DNA of 34,446 nt, from the NCBI GenBank assembly GCA_964600075.1, contig CAZRIE010000037.1:1-34446 (forward strand). Direction: 5' to 3'. The notes beneath the pieces were generated by a model, which did no database searches, was not told where the DNA came from, and saw only the letters and a program-made list of their open reading frames with translations. The translations under genes and the position numbers were made by a program. Below, in pieces: positions 33,865-34,446 of the stretch. The stretch comes from CAZRIE01 sp964600075. GTDB taxonomy: Bacteria; Bacteroidota; Bacteroidia; Flavobacteriales; Flavobacteriaceae. Position 1 is the stretch's first letter, and each line of letters opens with the position of its first letter.

Positions 33865-34386
33865 ATGAATGAAATTAAGCAGTACGATGAAGCGGCACAC
33901 AAGTTTTATGGACTTCAGGATATAGTGGGCTTACCCTTGATTTCCTGGGATCAGTACGGCGCATATTTCAATACGGCCTGTAAGAACTATGAGGATATCG
34001 TTTCATTACAACAGTTGGCCAAAAACAATAAGTGGGCGTATCATACAGAGTTTGAAGCGGCATTATTCGACAAAAAAAGCGTAATAGTAGTTACTGACGT
34101 CAAGTTGACAATAGTACACGCCACAAGCAATATTTCATCGATGAACGGATACCTGCCTAAAGAAATTTTAGGCCAGAAACCAAACCTATTTCAGGGCCCA
34201 AAGACTTGTATGGAAACTGCGAAGCGCATAAGAACGGCGATAATCAACGAATTGCCTTTCGAAGAGACCGTGGTCAATTACAGAAAAAATGGTTCTGCTT
34301 ATAATTGTTGGATAAAAGGTGAACCTATTTTCGATACCGCTGGTAAGCTTGTCAATTTTGTTGCCTATGAAAAGGAGGTAGCATAA
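33865..34386 (+). CDS. Single-domain PAS protein
   Basis: A 173-residue protein: about 70 N-terminal helical residues, then one PAS domain (about 70-173) with SVIVVTDVKLTIVHATSN, NGYLPKEILGQKPNLFQGPKT and NYRKNGSAYNCWIKGEPIFD. The sequence follows LOV-like PAS domains closely, but the photoreactive cysteine of the NCRFLQG motif is absent (KPNLFQG), so flavin-adduct photochemistry is not expected. No output domain is attached, which suggests a partner protein. I choose ATG 33865; an in-frame TTG at 33835 would add ten residues. It lies 173 nt from the decayed AraC gene, pointing away from it. Confidence 0.75.
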   Translation: MNEIKQYDEAAHKFYGLQDIVGLPLISWDQYGAYFNTACKNYEDIVSLQQLAKNNKWAYHTEFEAALFDKKSVIVVTDVKLTIVHATSNISSMNGYLPKEILGQKPNLFQGPKTCMETAKRIRTAIINELPFEETVVNYRKNGSAYNCWIKGEPIFDTAGKLVNFVAYEKEVA

Positions 34387-34446
34387 ACAATTCAAAATCC
34401 GAATTACAACATTCTCTGCCTCTCGCTTAGCATAAAATTCGAAAGG

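Noticed and set aside
1..34446. CRISPR arrays, tRNA or rRNA genes, prophage or IS transposases
   Set aside because: I saw no regularly spaced direct repeats, no tRNA-like cloverleaf with conserved T-loop, no rRNA sequence and no transposase or integrase frame.

Overview
The window looks like chromosomal DNA from a marine member of the Bacteroidota, most likely a Flavobacteriaceae. The reasons are moderate-to-low GC, almost no Shine-Dalgarno sequences, at least one promoter of the Bacteroidota type (TTG-N19-TAnnTTTG upstream of DUF177-rpmF), typical families (DUF3857/transglutaminase protein, DUF5117-type metalloprotease, CarboxypepD_reg/TonB beta-barrel protein, AGE-family epimerase, sodium:solute symporter) and the block ribE / pdxA-DUF177-rpmF-fabH-accB-accC known from flavobacteria. 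This assignment is inferred from content alone.

Layout. 0.2-5.3 kb (minus strand): a secreted zinc metalloprotease lipoprotein, an AGE/cellobiose-2-epimerase-like lipoprotein and a TauE/SafE permease. 5.4-12.9 kb (plus): a sodium:solute symporter, a 1266-residue TPR/DUF3857/transglutaminase protein, a COG4299-type membrane acyltransferase and a DUF2237 protein. 13.0-19.6 kb: an Esterase-D-like hydrolase on the minus strand, a 159-nt palindromic element, then a plus-strand run of five genes: COG4947 alpha/beta hydrolase, ATP-grasp ligase with a histone-H1-like tail, YbdK-like carboxylate-amine ligase, class I glutamine amidotransferase, and a second divergent ATP-grasp-like protein. 19.8-25.7 kb: riboflavin synthase (minus), then pdxA, DUF177, L32 and the fatty-acid genes fabH-accB-accC. 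25.8-29.4 kb: a DAO-family FAD oxidoreductase, an IlvD/Edd sugar-acid dehydratase and a GreA/GreB-like protein. 29.4-34.4 kb: an outer-membrane beta-barrel protein with no good ATG start, a COG2426 membrane protein, a 53-residue lipoprotein, a decayed AraC-type regulator and a single-PAS-domain protein.

The best candidate for an undescribed system is the 14.1-19.6 kb cluster. Three predicted carboxylate-amine/amide ligases of two folds, an ammonia-releasing amidotransferase and a serine hydrolase lie in one direction. Together they could build, and perhaps trim, a small peptide-like or amide metabolite, or attach one to a macromolecule. The product cannot be read from sequence. The rest of the window is mostly housekeeping and common flavobacterial accessory genes. 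Several non-coding structures deserve attention: a perfect 13-bp inverted repeat just before the epimerase start, the 159-nt palindrome, a REP-like palindrome inside the ligase cluster, and candidate overlapping 5' leaders of ribE and pdxA.
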